A DNA stretch of 61,914 bases from assembly GCA_018266105.1 (NCBI GenBank), contig JAFEBA010000097.1:1-61914 (forward strand), read 5' to 3'. The first letter of the stretch is position 1, and each line of letters begins with the position of its first letter. The position numbers and the translations under genes were made by a program. Shown here in pieces: positions 42,253-50,224 of this stretch. Source of the stretch: a bacterium. GTDB taxonomy: Bacteria; Vulcanimicrobiota; Xenobia; Xenobiales; JADMJV01. A model generated the notes under the pieces. It searched no databases. It saw only the letters and a program-made list of their open reading frames with translations, and had not been told where the DNA came from.

Positions 42253-43677
42253 TCATTTCTTCGGACGTAGGAGTTCTTGAGAGCGTTGGCCACATTCCTG
42301 CGCCTGGCGGTCGCGTCCGGTGACTCGGCAGATATCGCCGCGCGCGCTCAGCAGGTGGCCTAGCACCAGAGCCTGGTTACCCAGGCCGCGTTGCTCGATC
42401 AGGTCACAAGCTTTTTTCATTTCATCTTCGGCTTTATAGAACTCCAGCTCGTCGGCGAAGATCAGGCCCAGCCCAAAGTGGATGAGCGCCCGTTCCACCT
42501 CAGAGAAGTCGCCCCATTCATCCCAAATCATCTGAGCCTGAACGAAGGCTTGCTTGGCTTGCTCACGTGCGCCCTCGTAAAGCCATACCTGGCCCATCCA
42601 GTAAAGCGCTCGGGCTACGCAGGGATGCTCGCTTCCATAGGCCCCCGCGCTGATCCGGAGCAGCTCCTCGGCGCGCCCGATGCCCTGCATCCAATCTCGT
42701 CTCAGGATGGAAATTTCGACCAGTACCTCGCGCAGACGCAAACAAACGGGATGGTGAGGTGAAAAGCGCTCGCACCAGAGCGCCAAGATTTCTTGAACCA
42801 CTGTCTCCGTTTCAGCAAAGCGTCCCTGAAACTGCCAGAGGCGGGCCTGTTCGGCCCGCAGCAGTTGAGCTTCAAAGCTGACCGGATTGACCCACTGGGC
42901 GCCCTCGACCAATGCGGCTTCGGCCCCGGCCAGGTCACGTCGGCTCAACAGGTTCAGGGCGATCTCGCGGTAGATGCGAGCTTTATCGCCGTCTGGCAAA
43001 TGCGCCAGGCCTTCCCGGTAGAGCGCGTCGGCCCGACTGGCCAGCCCCAGACGGCGCTGACTGCGAGCCTGATCGATCAGAATCCAACCGGGATTTTGGT
43101 CTGGAATCGAAGCCTGGCCCTGCTGGCGCAATCCGGCCGCCTCCAGCGATTTACCCTGGGCATCATAAAAGCAGCAGATGGCTCGGTGAGCCAGCATCAA
43201 CTCCTCGGGGCTGCTGGATTTTCCGGCCGCCTCTTTGGCCCAACGCAGGGCCTGGTCCAGGTGACCGTAGCTGGCGTAGAAGTAGGCCAGCTGCAAACCA
43301 TAATCATGACGGGGTTTCTTCTCGTCCGGCAGGCGCCGATAGGCCTGCATAAAAAAGGTCTCGGCATCTGAGCCGGCGCCGATTGCGGCCAGGGCCTGAC
43401 CGGCGTGGTGCAACAACGCGCCCATCTGGGAGGAATCGAACTCGAACTGCTCGCGTCCGGCCTGCAGCATCTTGGGGACGATTTCCTGGACCATGCGGGC
43501 GTCGCTACGCGCTTGAGCCAGGGTCAGGAGACCCCGCCACATGTCCAGAAGCAGGGGTTTATCAGGCGGGTTGGCCTCAAATTCGCGCCGCAGGCTGAGC
43601 AGCATTTCCCAGGCTTCCGCGAACATCCCCTGGCTCAGCCACTCCCTGGCCTGTTTCAAACTGGCTTGGGCCTGCAT
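42253..43677 (-). CDS. Cytoplasmic TPR protein
   Basis: The 474-aa protein has no signal peptide and is built of many helical hairpins (AREWLSQGMFAEAWEMLLSLRREF, LAYFYASYGHLDQALRWAKEAAG, ARALYWMGQVWLYEGAREQAKQAF). The start is set at ATG 43677, which shares one base with the preceding stop (TGATG). A longer open frame upstream is the shadow of that gene. TPR arrays bind other proteins; the partner is unknown. Confidence 0.75.
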   Translation of the reverse strand: MQAQASLKQAREWLSQGMFAEAWEMLLSLRREFEANPPDKPLLLDMWRGLLTLAQARSDARMVQEIVPKMLQAGREQFEFDSSQMGALLHHAGQALAAIGAGSDAETFFMQAYRRLPDEKKPRHDYGLQLAYFYASYGHLDQALRWAKEAAGKSSSPEELMLAHRAICCFYDAQGKSLEAAGLRQQGQASIPDQNPGWILIDQARSQRRLGLASRADALYREGLAHLPDGDKARIYREIALNLLSRRDLAGAEAALVEGAQWVNPVSFEAQLLRAEQARLWQFQGRFAETETVVQEILALWCERFSPHHPVCLRLREVLVEISILRRDWMQGIGRAEELLRISAGAYGSEHPCVARALYWMGQVWLYEGAREQAKQAFVQAQMIWDEWGDFSEVERALIHFGLGLIFADELEFYKAEDEMKKACDLIEQRGLGNQALVLGHLLSARGDICRVTGRDRQAQECGQRSQELLRPKK

Positions 43678-44261
43678 CAGCTCAACCTCTTGGGCAGACT
43701 GGCGCTGGGCACACCCAGCGGGGCTGCCCAACCAAGAATTCCGCTTTCTTCCACAGGCATTGCCAGCGGCGGGGGAACCACGCGCTCCATGGGGTCGGTA
43801 CTGCGAGGTTGCGGACGAGGCAGACCCGAAAGCCCCGGGTCGCCCCAGATCGCCCACTGTCCGGGTGGCTCTGGCCAGGCTTCACCGGCTTCTTGCCCGG
43901 GCCAGGGACATCCGGCCCACATCGAAAGCAGAGCCGGCTTCCAGGCCGTACCGCAGCCAGGCGGGTGACTGCCCAGCTCCCAAGGTTGCTCGTCTCCCAC
44001 TGTCACCGCACTGTCTTGCTCGCTTTCTCCAAAGAAAGCGTGCAGCACGCGGCTGGCGCCGGTGCGACCCAATGAAGTGCTAATTCCCATGGAGAAATTG
44101 CCGGAGGTATTGAGCACCGCCCGGTAGGGCTCCCATTTTTCGGGATAGGTGAAGGGTGAGCCAGCCATAAAGGCCCAGATGCCTTTGAGGCCGGCGTGGG
44201 CGTCCAGCGCCCAGCGTATGGTGAGAGGCGAGTAGCCGTGGAAATAGCTGTCGCTATCCAT
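43677..44261 (-). CDS. Hypothetical protein, 194 aa
   Basis: The protein is rich in Gly, Pro, Trp and Ser, with no signal peptide or membrane segment. The N-terminal half (WALDAHAGLKGIWAFMAGSP, VLNTSGNFSMGISTSLGRTG, RVLHAFFGES) looks folded; the C-terminal half is Pro/Trp-rich and low in complexity. It begins one base after the DAHP synthase stop and ends in a TGATG overlap with the TPR gene. I do not recognise it, and no ribosome site is evident; the overlaps are the main support. Confidence 0.5.
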   Translation of the reverse strand: MDSDSYFHGYSPLTIRWALDAHAGLKGIWAFMAGSPFTYPEKWEPYRAVLNTSGNFSMGISTSLGRTGASRVLHAFFGESEQDSAVTVGDEQPWELGSHPPGCGTAWKPALLSMWAGCPWPGQEAGEAWPEPPGQWAIWGDPGLSGLPRPQPRSTDPMERVVPPPLAMPVEESGILGWAAPLGVPSASLPKRLS

Positions 44262-44262
44262 T

Positions 44263-45282
44263 TTACAAGCTGCGCCCCACCGCCTGGGCCACCGCTTTCA
44301 TCTGCGCCATCAACGAACGGAAGCCCGGGAAATTCAAGCACTGTGGACCATCCGACCAGGCCTTATCGGGGTCGGGATGGATTTCGATAATCAACCCGTC
44401 CGCGCCGGCGGCGATGGCCGCCAGTGACAGCGCCGGCACCAGTTCGCGGTCGCCCGCGGCGTGGGAGGGGTCGATGATAATGGGCAGATGGGTCAGACGT
44501 CGTAGCACGGGCACGGCGCTGATATCCAGTGTGTTTCGCGTCATGGTCTCGAAGGTGCGGATCCCGCGCTCGCACATGATCACCTGCTGGTTGCCGTTCG
44601 CCAGGATGTACTCCGCCGACATCAGGAATTCTTCCAAGCTGTTCATCATGCCGCGCTTCAGCAGCACCGGCACGCGGCAGCGTCCCAATTCCTGAAGCAG
44701 TGCGAAATTCTGCATGTTGCGGGCTCCGACCTGAATCAGGTCGGCATATCTACCCACCAGTTCGACGTCAGATGGTTTAAGGCACTCGGTCACGACCTTG
44801 AGGCCGGTGCGATTGCGCACCTCGTGCAGTAGTTCCAGGCCCTGTTCTCCTAAGCCCTGGAAGCTGTAGGGTGAGGAACGGGGCTTAAAGGCGCCTCCAC
44901 GGATCATGGGCACGCCCAGTTCGGTCAGCAGCTTGCCCACCGTCTGCAGTTGCTCGTGACCCTCCACGGCGCAGGGCCCGGCCATGACCACCAGGCGCTC
45001 ACCACCCACCGGCACGCCGCTGACGTGCACGACTGAGTTTTCAGGATGAAACTCGCGAGAGGCCAGTCTGAATGGACGGCTGGAAGCGAAGGTTTTCTCA
45101 ACTCCGTCGAGTCCCAGAAGAGATTCCTCGATCTGCGAGGAGTCTCCCTTGACCATACAGCCGACCTGGGTAATGTCTTTACCCCTCGACAAGAATGGGG
45201 TGAGACCGCGCGACTCGATTTCTCTTAAGACGCCGCCGATCTGCTTGACTGAGGCTTTGTCTTTCATGACCACGATTAACAT
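44263..45282 (-). CDS. aroF: 3-deoxy-7-phosphoheptulonate synthase with N-terminal FBL domain
   Basis: This is the first enzyme of the shikimate pathway, joining PEP and erythrose-4-phosphate. Residues 1-68 form a ferredoxin-like regulatory domain (MLIVVMKDKASVKQIGGVL). The (beta/alpha)8 catalytic domain follows: VVMAGPCAVEG, MIRGGAFKPRSSPYSFQGLG, QVGARNMQNF, VLLKRGMMNS and IIDPSHAAG. It is of the type Ibeta found in Firmicutes and Thermotoga. It supplies chorismate for the tryptophan genes trpF and trpBA in this window. The ribosome site is weak. Confidence 0.95.
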   Translation of the reverse strand: MLIVVMKDKASVKQIGGVLREIESRGLTPFLSRGKDITQVGCMVKGDSSQIEESLLGLDGVEKTFASSRPFRLASREFHPENSVVHVSGVPVGGERLVVMAGPCAVEGHEQLQTVGKLLTELGVPMIRGGAFKPRSSPYSFQGLGEQGLELLHEVRNRTGLKVVTECLKPSDVELVGRYADLIQVGARNMQNFALLQELGRCRVPVLLKRGMMNSLEEFLMSAEYILANGNQQVIMCERGIRTFETMTRNTLDISAVPVLRRLTHLPIIIDPSHAAGDRELVPALSLAAIAAGADGLIIEIHPDPDKAWSDGPQCLNFPGFRSLMAQMKAVAQAVGRSL

Positions 45283-45330
45283 GGGGTTCTCGTTCTAGGA
45301 CGTCGCAGCTCCCCCTGCGAAAGGAGTTTG

Positions 45331-46329
45331 ATGCGTCGATGGATTCTCTGGTCTTTGCTCGGCTCTTGGGTCTGGGCCCAGCCCCCGCTTCTGAGTCAGG
45401 ATATGCCCGGTCGGAGCTATTCCGGACCTCTCCCCAAGGCCAGCCCGCATCAGCGTCAGCTGGCCGTGCGTTTGCGCTCTGACGTTACCCACCTGGCTGT
45501 AAAAATCGGTGAGCGCAACTCCGTTCGCGCCTATGCCAGGCTGGAGGAAACCAGGGAATGGATCCGGCTGCAGTTGATTGAGGCCGGCTATGTGGTCAGG
45601 TCTCACCGTTTTCAGGCCGGCGGCAAGACTTTTACGAACCTGGAGTGCGAGCTGCCCGGCCAGAGCTCGGAGTGGGTGGTGGTAGGTGCTCACTACGACA
45701 GCGCTGAGGGCTGCCCGGCCGCCAACGACAACGGCAGCGGGGTGGCTTCACTTTTAGCGCTGGCCCGATTTCTCAAGACCGTTCCTAAGAAGCCCGCCCG
45801 CGGCATCCGACTGGTTGCCTTTTGCAATGAGGAGCCGCCGCACTTTTGGCACTCCAGCATGGGTTCGCTGCAGTATGCGCGCATGGCCCAGAAGCGGGGA
45901 GACCGCATGACGGCAATGTTGAGCCTGGAGACGATGGGGTATTACAGCGATGCCCCCGGGTCGCAGAAGTTTCCGCCGCCGCTGGGCCTGAGCTATCCTG
46001 ATACGGGCAACTACATCGTTTTCGTGGGAGACTTGAAGTCCGGGCCGCTGGTGCAAAAGTGCGTCGGCTCTTTTCGACGGCATCAGTCCTTTCCGAGTCA
46101 GGGGGCGGCCTTGCCGGGTGACCTGGAAGGGGTGGGCTGGTCAGATCACTGGTCTTTCTGGGGAATTGGGGTGCCCGCCGTCATGGTCACGGATACTGCG
46201 CCCATGCGGTATCCCCATTACCACCGGCCCACTGACCTGCCGGACCAGCTGGATTACGGTCGCCTGGCCCGGGTGGTGGAGGGTCTGGAGTCGGTGGTCT
46301 TGGACCTGGCCCAAAGCTCGGGTCGTTAA
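45331..46329 (+). CDS. Exported M28-family peptidase
   Basis: The protein has a signal peptide (MRRWILWSLLGSWVWA) and the M28 zinc-binding pattern: VVVGAHYDS (H, D), AANDNGSGVASLLALA (bridging aspartate), FCNEEPP (Glu pair), a downstream LETMGYY segment and GWSDHWSFW. It probably acts as an aminopeptidase outside the cytoplasm. ATG 45331 is four bases after AAGGAG; an in-frame TTG lies just before it. Length is 332 aa. Confidence 0.9.
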   Translation: MRRWILWSLLGSWVWAQPPLLSQDMPGRSYSGPLPKASPHQRQLAVRLRSDVTHLAVKIGERNSVRAYARLEETREWIRLQLIEAGYVVRSHRFQAGGKTFTNLECELPGQSSEWVVVGAHYDSAEGCPAANDNGSGVASLLALARFLKTVPKKPARGIRLVAFCNEEPPHFWHSSMGSLQYARMAQKRGDRMTAMLSLETMGYYSDAPGSQKFPPPLGLSYPDTGNYIVFVGDLKSGPLVQKCVGSFRRHQSFPSQGAALPGDLEGVGWSDHWSFWGIGVPAVMVTDTAPMRYPHYHRPTDLPDQLDYGRLARVVEGLESVVLDLAQSSGR

Positions 46330-46388
46330 TCCATTCTTAATCAACCCGTCCTCATGTTAACGGATTTGCAACGAGCCTGCGCGAAGTT

Positions 46389-46417
46389 TTTACAAAGTTC
46401 ATTTTTTCAGGTGTATT
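46389..46417 (+). promoter_or_regulatory. Putative promoter for a structured leader RNA
   Basis: TTTACA (46389-46394) and TGTATT (46412-46417) are 17 bases apart. The -10 match is moderate (4 of 6). Confidence 0.4.
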
Positions 46418-46423
46418 TGGAGC

Positions 46424-46571
46424 TGGGCTCAGGCTCTTCCCCGACGTAAGATGACTTCAGCGAAACCCCGGGCGGTTCACCTGAATCGCCCACTGTAGTC
46501 CGTGTCCTAACTGCTCTCCAGTAACACAAAACGTCTGTGGCTTCCCCTCTCGGGGAGGTCATTTTTTTTTT
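46424..46571 (+). ncRNA. Candidate structured leader RNA with terminator, upstream of an exported protein and trpBA
   Basis: This RNA occupies most of a 278-base gene-free interval. A stem GACGT/ACGTC (46443-46447 with 46531-46535) encloses two hairpins: an 8-bp stem (46470-46477 with 46484-46491) extended outside by a second helix (46453-46460 with 46493-46500), and a small ACTG/CAGT hairpin (46510-46522). A strong terminator follows. The terminator's 3' arm GGGGAGG can also pair with an upstream copy of CTTCCCC at 46436-46442, which would make the two structures exclusive. It matches no riboswitch class that I recall. Confidence 0.45.
46541..46571 (+). terminator. Intrinsic terminator
   Basis: CTTCCCC (46541-46547) pairs with GGGGAGG (46552-46558), with a 4-base loop, followed by a run of ten T residues (46562-46571). 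It lies 37 bases before the next gene. Confidence 0.8.
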
Positions 46572-46607
46572 GAAGGACATCCCCCGACGGCGGGCCAATC
46601 GGCCAGA

Positions 46608-47465
46608 GTGAGAACCTTGATCTTCTGGCTTTTTTGCTTCGGGCTGGTCTGGGCCCAGGACGAGCCAGTCTTCAAGCTCAATGTTCAACTGGTGGCCCGC
46701 CGCGGCGAGTGGTCTGCTGGCCTGCCTGGAGAGCCCGAGCTGCGGGTGAAAGGCAAGTCGCGCAACTGGTCCTACTTTGACCAGTTCCGGCGTTGCCTCT
46801 TTCTGGTGATTGAGGATGGTGGCTGGCAGCCCGCCGAAGATGAGGCGGGCTGGCAAAAAAGCGCCGGCAAGGTGGTCGGCTTTTTGTCCGAGGGCAAACC
46901 GGTGGAATTGACGCTTCAGAGCTTGCACGGCCGGCCCGGCTGCTCGCTCAAGTCCGGGGGGGTGGAAGCTCGGGCGCTGAGGCTCGAGGACGGGCGTCAT
47001 CTCTTTCTGGCGATCGTCCCCTTCTCGTCCCAGCCTACACCGGCCGCTGAGTTTCTGGCTGGACTCGAGGTCCCGGCCCGTTTTCACGGGCAGTTGGTCA
47101 ACCCTTCGGAATCCAACTGGAGTCTGGTTTTCCCGGCTGCCGCCAGCGGTCCGCCCGAGGATCTGAGTGCCCAATCCGGCCCGGCCGTGTATCGAGCTCG
47201 TCAGGTGCAGCGAACGGGTTCGCATAGCGAGCAACTCCAGGCCCTGCAGGCGGAAATCGCTCAGCAGGGCCAGATCGTGGGACAGCGGAGCTATACAGTC
47301 GAAGGCCTGGCCATGCAACAGTTCAGCTTGCGAGACGCTCAGGGGGGTCCTGTCCATCACCGCCTCATCTGGCTTAAGCCCGATCAACTGCTCTGGCTGA
47401 CGGCCAGCGGAGTGGACGGTGAAGCGGCCCAGCAATTTTTTACCAGCTTCCGTCGCTGGAATTGA
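46608..47465 (+). CDS. Exported hypothetical protein upstream of trpB
   Basis: The 285-aa protein has a signal peptide (MRTLIFWLFCFGLVWA). The mature part is mixed alpha/beta without a recognisable catalytic motif; the C-terminal 80 residues (YTVEGLAMQQFSL, HHRLIWLKPDQLLWLTAS, FFTSFRRW) resemble a lipocalin-like or DUF1795-like ending. The start is GTG 46608. It is separated from trpB by ten bases and follows the structured RNA. Its function is unknown. Confidence 0.65.
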   Translation: MRTLIFWLFCFGLVWAQDEPVFKLNVQLVARRGEWSAGLPGEPELRVKGKSRNWSYFDQFRRCLFLVIEDGGWQPAEDEAGWQKSAGKVVGFLSEGKPVELTLQSLHGRPGCSLKSGGVEARALRLEDGRHLFLAIVPFSSQPTPAAEFLAGLEVPARFHGQLVNPSESNWSLVFPAAASGPPEDLSAQSGPAVYRARQVQRTGSHSEQLQALQAEIAQQGQIVGQRSYTVEGLAMQQFSLRDAQGGPVHHRLIWLKPDQLLWLTASGVDGEAAQQFFTSFRRWN

Positions 47466-47475
47466 GGAGACGAAC

Positions 47476-48678
47476 GTGTTAAGCCAAGTTCCCGCGGGGC
47501 CCGCCCCGCTTCAAGAACCTGATGTTCGTGGTCGTTTCGGCGACTTCGGGGGTCGATTCGTGCCCGAGACGCTGGTGCAGGCCCTGCAAGAACTGGCTGA
47601 AGCCTACGCCAAACTGCGGGATGACGCCAGCTTCTGGCAAGAGCTGGCGGCTTTGATGAGTTCCTATTCCGGCCGACCCACCCCCCTCTACCGCGCCCAA
47701 CGTCTGCAGCAAAAGGTGGACGGACCCGAACTCTGGCTGAAGCGCGAAGACCTGAATCATACCGGCAGTCACAAGATCAATAACTGCCTCGGCCAGGCTT
47801 TGCTGGCACGGCGATTGGGCAAAACCACCATCCTGGCTGAGACCGGAGCCGGTCAGCATGGGGTGGCCACAGCCACCGTGTGTGCTCTGCTGGACATGAA
47901 GTGCAGGGTTTATATGGGGGCCGAAGATGTGCGCCGGCAGGCCCTCAACGTCAGCCGCATGCGCTTGTTGGGGGCCGAGGTCGTACCGGTTGAGTCCGGC
48001 TCTCGCACCCTCAAAGATGCCACCAACGAAGCCCTGCGAGCCTGGGTAGGTCAGGTGGATGAAGCCCACTATATTTTGGGTTCGGTGGTCGGTCCGCATC
48101 CCTACCCCTGGATGGTGCGCGACTTTCAGTCCGTGATCGGGCACGAGATCGCCGAGCAGTTATGGCCACGCCGCGTGATCGCCTGCGTGGGAGGTGGTTC
48201 CAATGCCGCCGGCGCCTTTGCCCGCTTCGTTCCTCACCCCGAGGTCAAGCTGGTGGGAGTGGAGGCCGGGGGCCACGGTTTTGCTACCGGTCAGCATTGC
48301 GCGTCTTTAGGCCGCGGCAAACCGGGAGTGCTGCATGGTTCTCTCACCTACCTGCTGCAGGATGACTTTGGACAGGTTAGCGACACCCACTCGATCTCGG
48401 CCGGACTGGACTACCCTGGAGTGGGTCCCGAGCATAGCTCCTGGGCCACCTCAGGTCGGGTGGAATATCACTCGGTCTCGGACGAAGAGGCCCTGGATGC
48501 TTTTGAGTTGCTGTGCCGATGCGAGGGAATTGTGCCCGCTCTGGAAAGCAGCCACGCCCTGGCCTGGTATGCTCGGGAAGGCCCTAAGCATAAGCAGGAT
48601 GGACCCTGGGTGCTCTGCCTTTCGGGCCGGGGAGATAAGGACGTGCAGGAAGTGCTCAGATTGCGAGGATTGGCTTGA
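47476..48678 (+). CDS. trpB: Tryptophan synthase beta chain
   Basis: This PLP enzyme condenses indole and serine. It has 400 aa with GDFGGRFVPETL, KREDLNHTGSHKINN (the PLP lysine is in HKINN), AETGAGQHGVATAT, VGGGSNAAG and GPEHSSW. GTG 47476 follows GAGGAG by six bases, and family alignments support this beginning; the open frame extends further upstream into the previous gene. It ends in a TGATG overlap with trpA. Confidence 0.95.
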   Translation: MLSQVPAGPAPLQEPDVRGRFGDFGGRFVPETLVQALQELAEAYAKLRDDASFWQELAALMSSYSGRPTPLYRAQRLQQKVDGPELWLKREDLNHTGSHKINNCLGQALLARRLGKTTILAETGAGQHGVATATVCALLDMKCRVYMGAEDVRRQALNVSRMRLLGAEVVPVESGSRTLKDATNEALRAWVGQVDEAHYILGSVVGPHPYPWMVRDFQSVIGHEIAEQLWPRRVIACVGGGSNAAGAFARFVPHPEVKLVGVEAGGHGFATGQHCASLGRGKPGVLHGSLTYLLQDDFGQVSDTHSISAGLDYPGVGPEHSSWATSGRVEYHSVSDEEALDAFELLCRCEGIVPALESSHALAWYAREGPKHKQDGPWVLCLSGRGDKDVQEVLRLRGLA

Positions 48679-49481
48679 TGCGATTGACGACGCCCTGTCT
48701 GCTTCCCTACTTTACGGCTGGCTGGCCGAATCCACAGGCATTTGTAGATAGCGTGGCCGCGGCCGCCAGGGCTGGCTGCCCGGCCTTCGAGGTGGGGATT
48801 CCCTTTAGCGACCCGGTGGCCGACGGTCCGGTGATTCAAAAGACCTCCAGCGCCGCTCTGGAAGCCGGTGTTAACTGGCGCGTCGCCCTGGAATTGACGG
48901 CCCTGGCGGTTGAGAAGAGTGGCCTTCCGGCTGTTGCCATGACCTACTGCAATCCGCTTTATTCGCTTGGGTTGGAACGAGCCTGCGCGGAATTGGCGGC
49001 GGCCGGGTGTCGTGGATTGATCGTTCCGGACCTGACCCTGGAGGAGGGCGAGCCGATGGAGAAGGCCGCGGTTGCCTCCGGCCTGGACTTGATTTATCTG
49101 GTGGCTCCCACCACCCCGGACGAGCGCGTGGCTCAGATTGCCCGGCGCAGTCGTGGCTTTTTGTATCTGGTGTCCCTGCGGGGAGTGACCGGGGCCCGTC
49201 AGGACCTTCCGCTCGACCTGGTTGAGCAGATCCAGCGCTCGCGTGAGCGTGCCAGTCTGCCGGTTATGGTCGGTTTTGGCATCTCTACGCCCGCCCAGGC
49301 CGCCCGGGTGGCGGCTCAAGGGGCGGGAGTCATCGTGGGTAGCGCTCTGCTGCGAGCAATCGATGAGGCGGGTGCCCAACGGGCGGCCTCAACTACTCAG
49401 GAGTTTCTGAGTCAGATGGTGCAGGCGATGCAGGCTCCGTCTCCTGGTCCGGCCGGTGGTGGCGGCGGCGTCGTTTCATAA
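48678..49481 (+). CDS. trpA: Tryptophan synthase alpha chain
   Basis: This TIM-barrel subunit releases indole from indole-3-glycerol phosphate. Catalytic Glu lies in FEVGIPFSDPVADGP and catalytic Asp in LIVPDLTLEE; VSLRGVTGAR and VGFGISTPAQA form the phosphate site. It has 267 aa. ATG 48678 shares one base with the trpB stop. The last 89 bases overlap the convergent EF-hand gene, and its C-terminus ends in an unusual Pro/Gly run. Confidence 0.94.
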   Translation: MRLTTPCLLPYFTAGWPNPQAFVDSVAAAARAGCPAFEVGIPFSDPVADGPVIQKTSSAALEAGVNWRVALELTALAVEKSGLPAVAMTYCNPLYSLGLERACAELAAAGCRGLIVPDLTLEEGEPMEKAAVASGLDLIYLVAPTTPDERVAQIARRSRGFLYLVSLRGVTGARQDLPLDLVEQIQRSRERASLPVMVGFGISTPAQAARVAAQGAGVIVGSALLRAIDEAGAQRAASTTQEFLSQMVQAMQAPSPGPAGGGGGVVS

Positions 49482-49782
49482 AGTTCTCCAGACCCACCTT
49501 GTGCTCTTGGTCTGAGATCTTACCATCACCATCGGTGTCGATTCGTTCGCGGAAGCGCTCGCTCTTTTCAAGCATTTTGTCGAACCCAGCCTTCTTCTCT
49601 GCGTCCGAGAGCTTGCCGTCGTGGTCGCTGTCGATTTCCTCCATCATCTTGCGGTAGCGCCCGCCGCGTTCTCCCCCGGGGGCTGGAGTGGCGCTGGCGG
49701 TCGGGGTCTGGCTGGCCGCGTGGGGGGGGGACTGACTGCATCCAAGCAGGGCGGCTGCCAGTAGGTAGACGTAAAACTTCAC
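49393..49782 (-). CDS. EF-hand lipoprotein
   Basis: The 129-aa protein has a lipoprotein signal peptide (MKFYVYLLAAALLGC, lipid cysteine at 15), a Thr/Pro/Ala-rich spacer and two EF-hand loops: DSDHDGKLSDAE and DTDGDGKISDQE, with full calcium-ligand spacing. The tail is basic and then Pro/Ser/Glu-rich. It probably binds calcium at the cell surface. The 3' 89 bases lie antisense to trpA. Confidence 0.85.
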   Translation of the reverse strand: MKFYVYLLAAALLGCSQSPPHAASQTPTASATPAPGGERGGRYRKMMEEIDSDHDGKLSDAEKKAGFDKMLEKSERFRERIDTDGDGKISDQEHKVGLENFMKRRRRHHRPDQETEPASPAPSDSETPE

Positions 49783-49935
49783 GGGTCACCTTCTTTCGCT
49801 GTGGTGGTATCTTCCAGTGCAACGCTGTGGCCGATGCTGGTGGTTCCAGGTACGCTCGTCCCGGGTCCAGGCGGATCCAGATTGCTGGGACGGTCAGGCA
49901 AGCGGTGCCAGAATTGACTCAGGAGGTGCGAAACA

Positions 49936-50106
49936 ATGTCTGCTTTTGATCAGTTCAAGAAATTTGAGCACGAATTCTCCGAGAACCTGGCCGAGGGTTT
50001 CTGGACCCCGGAGGACCCGCTCACCCCAGAGGAGCGGGACCGACTGGACCACCTCAAGCGAGAACTTCGGGAAATTGAGCCTCAAGAACAGCCTGGACCC
50101 AAATAG
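49936..50106 (+). CDS. Acidic 56-residue protein
   Basis: A short open frame begins MSAFDQFKKFEHEFSENLA and ends KREIEP-type acidic sequence, rich in Glu, Asp, Phe and Pro, with no cysteine or membrane segment. AGGAGG lies nine bases before ATG. A strong terminator follows within 20 bases. It overlaps no other supported gene. It is probably real but of unknown function. Confidence 0.7.
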   Translation: MSAFDQFKKFEHEFSENLAEGFWTPEDPLTPEERDRLDHLKRELREIEPQEQPGPK

Positions 50107-50123
50107 AAAAGACCCAGGTCAGC

Positions 50124-50158
50124 AAAAAAGGGAGCCCGGAACCCGGGCTCCCTTTTTT
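50124..50158. terminator. Strong bidirectional terminator
   Basis: A 10-bp GC stem (50130-50139 with 50143-50152) is flanked by A6 and T6 tracts, so it can end both the small plus-strand gene and the convergent lipase-like gene. Confidence 0.88.
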
Positions 50159-50224
50159 GCGTCCATCATCCTTGCTGCGGGTCGGAGAAAATCAACCCAC
50201 AGCTCGGATGGATTGGGTTCGAGA

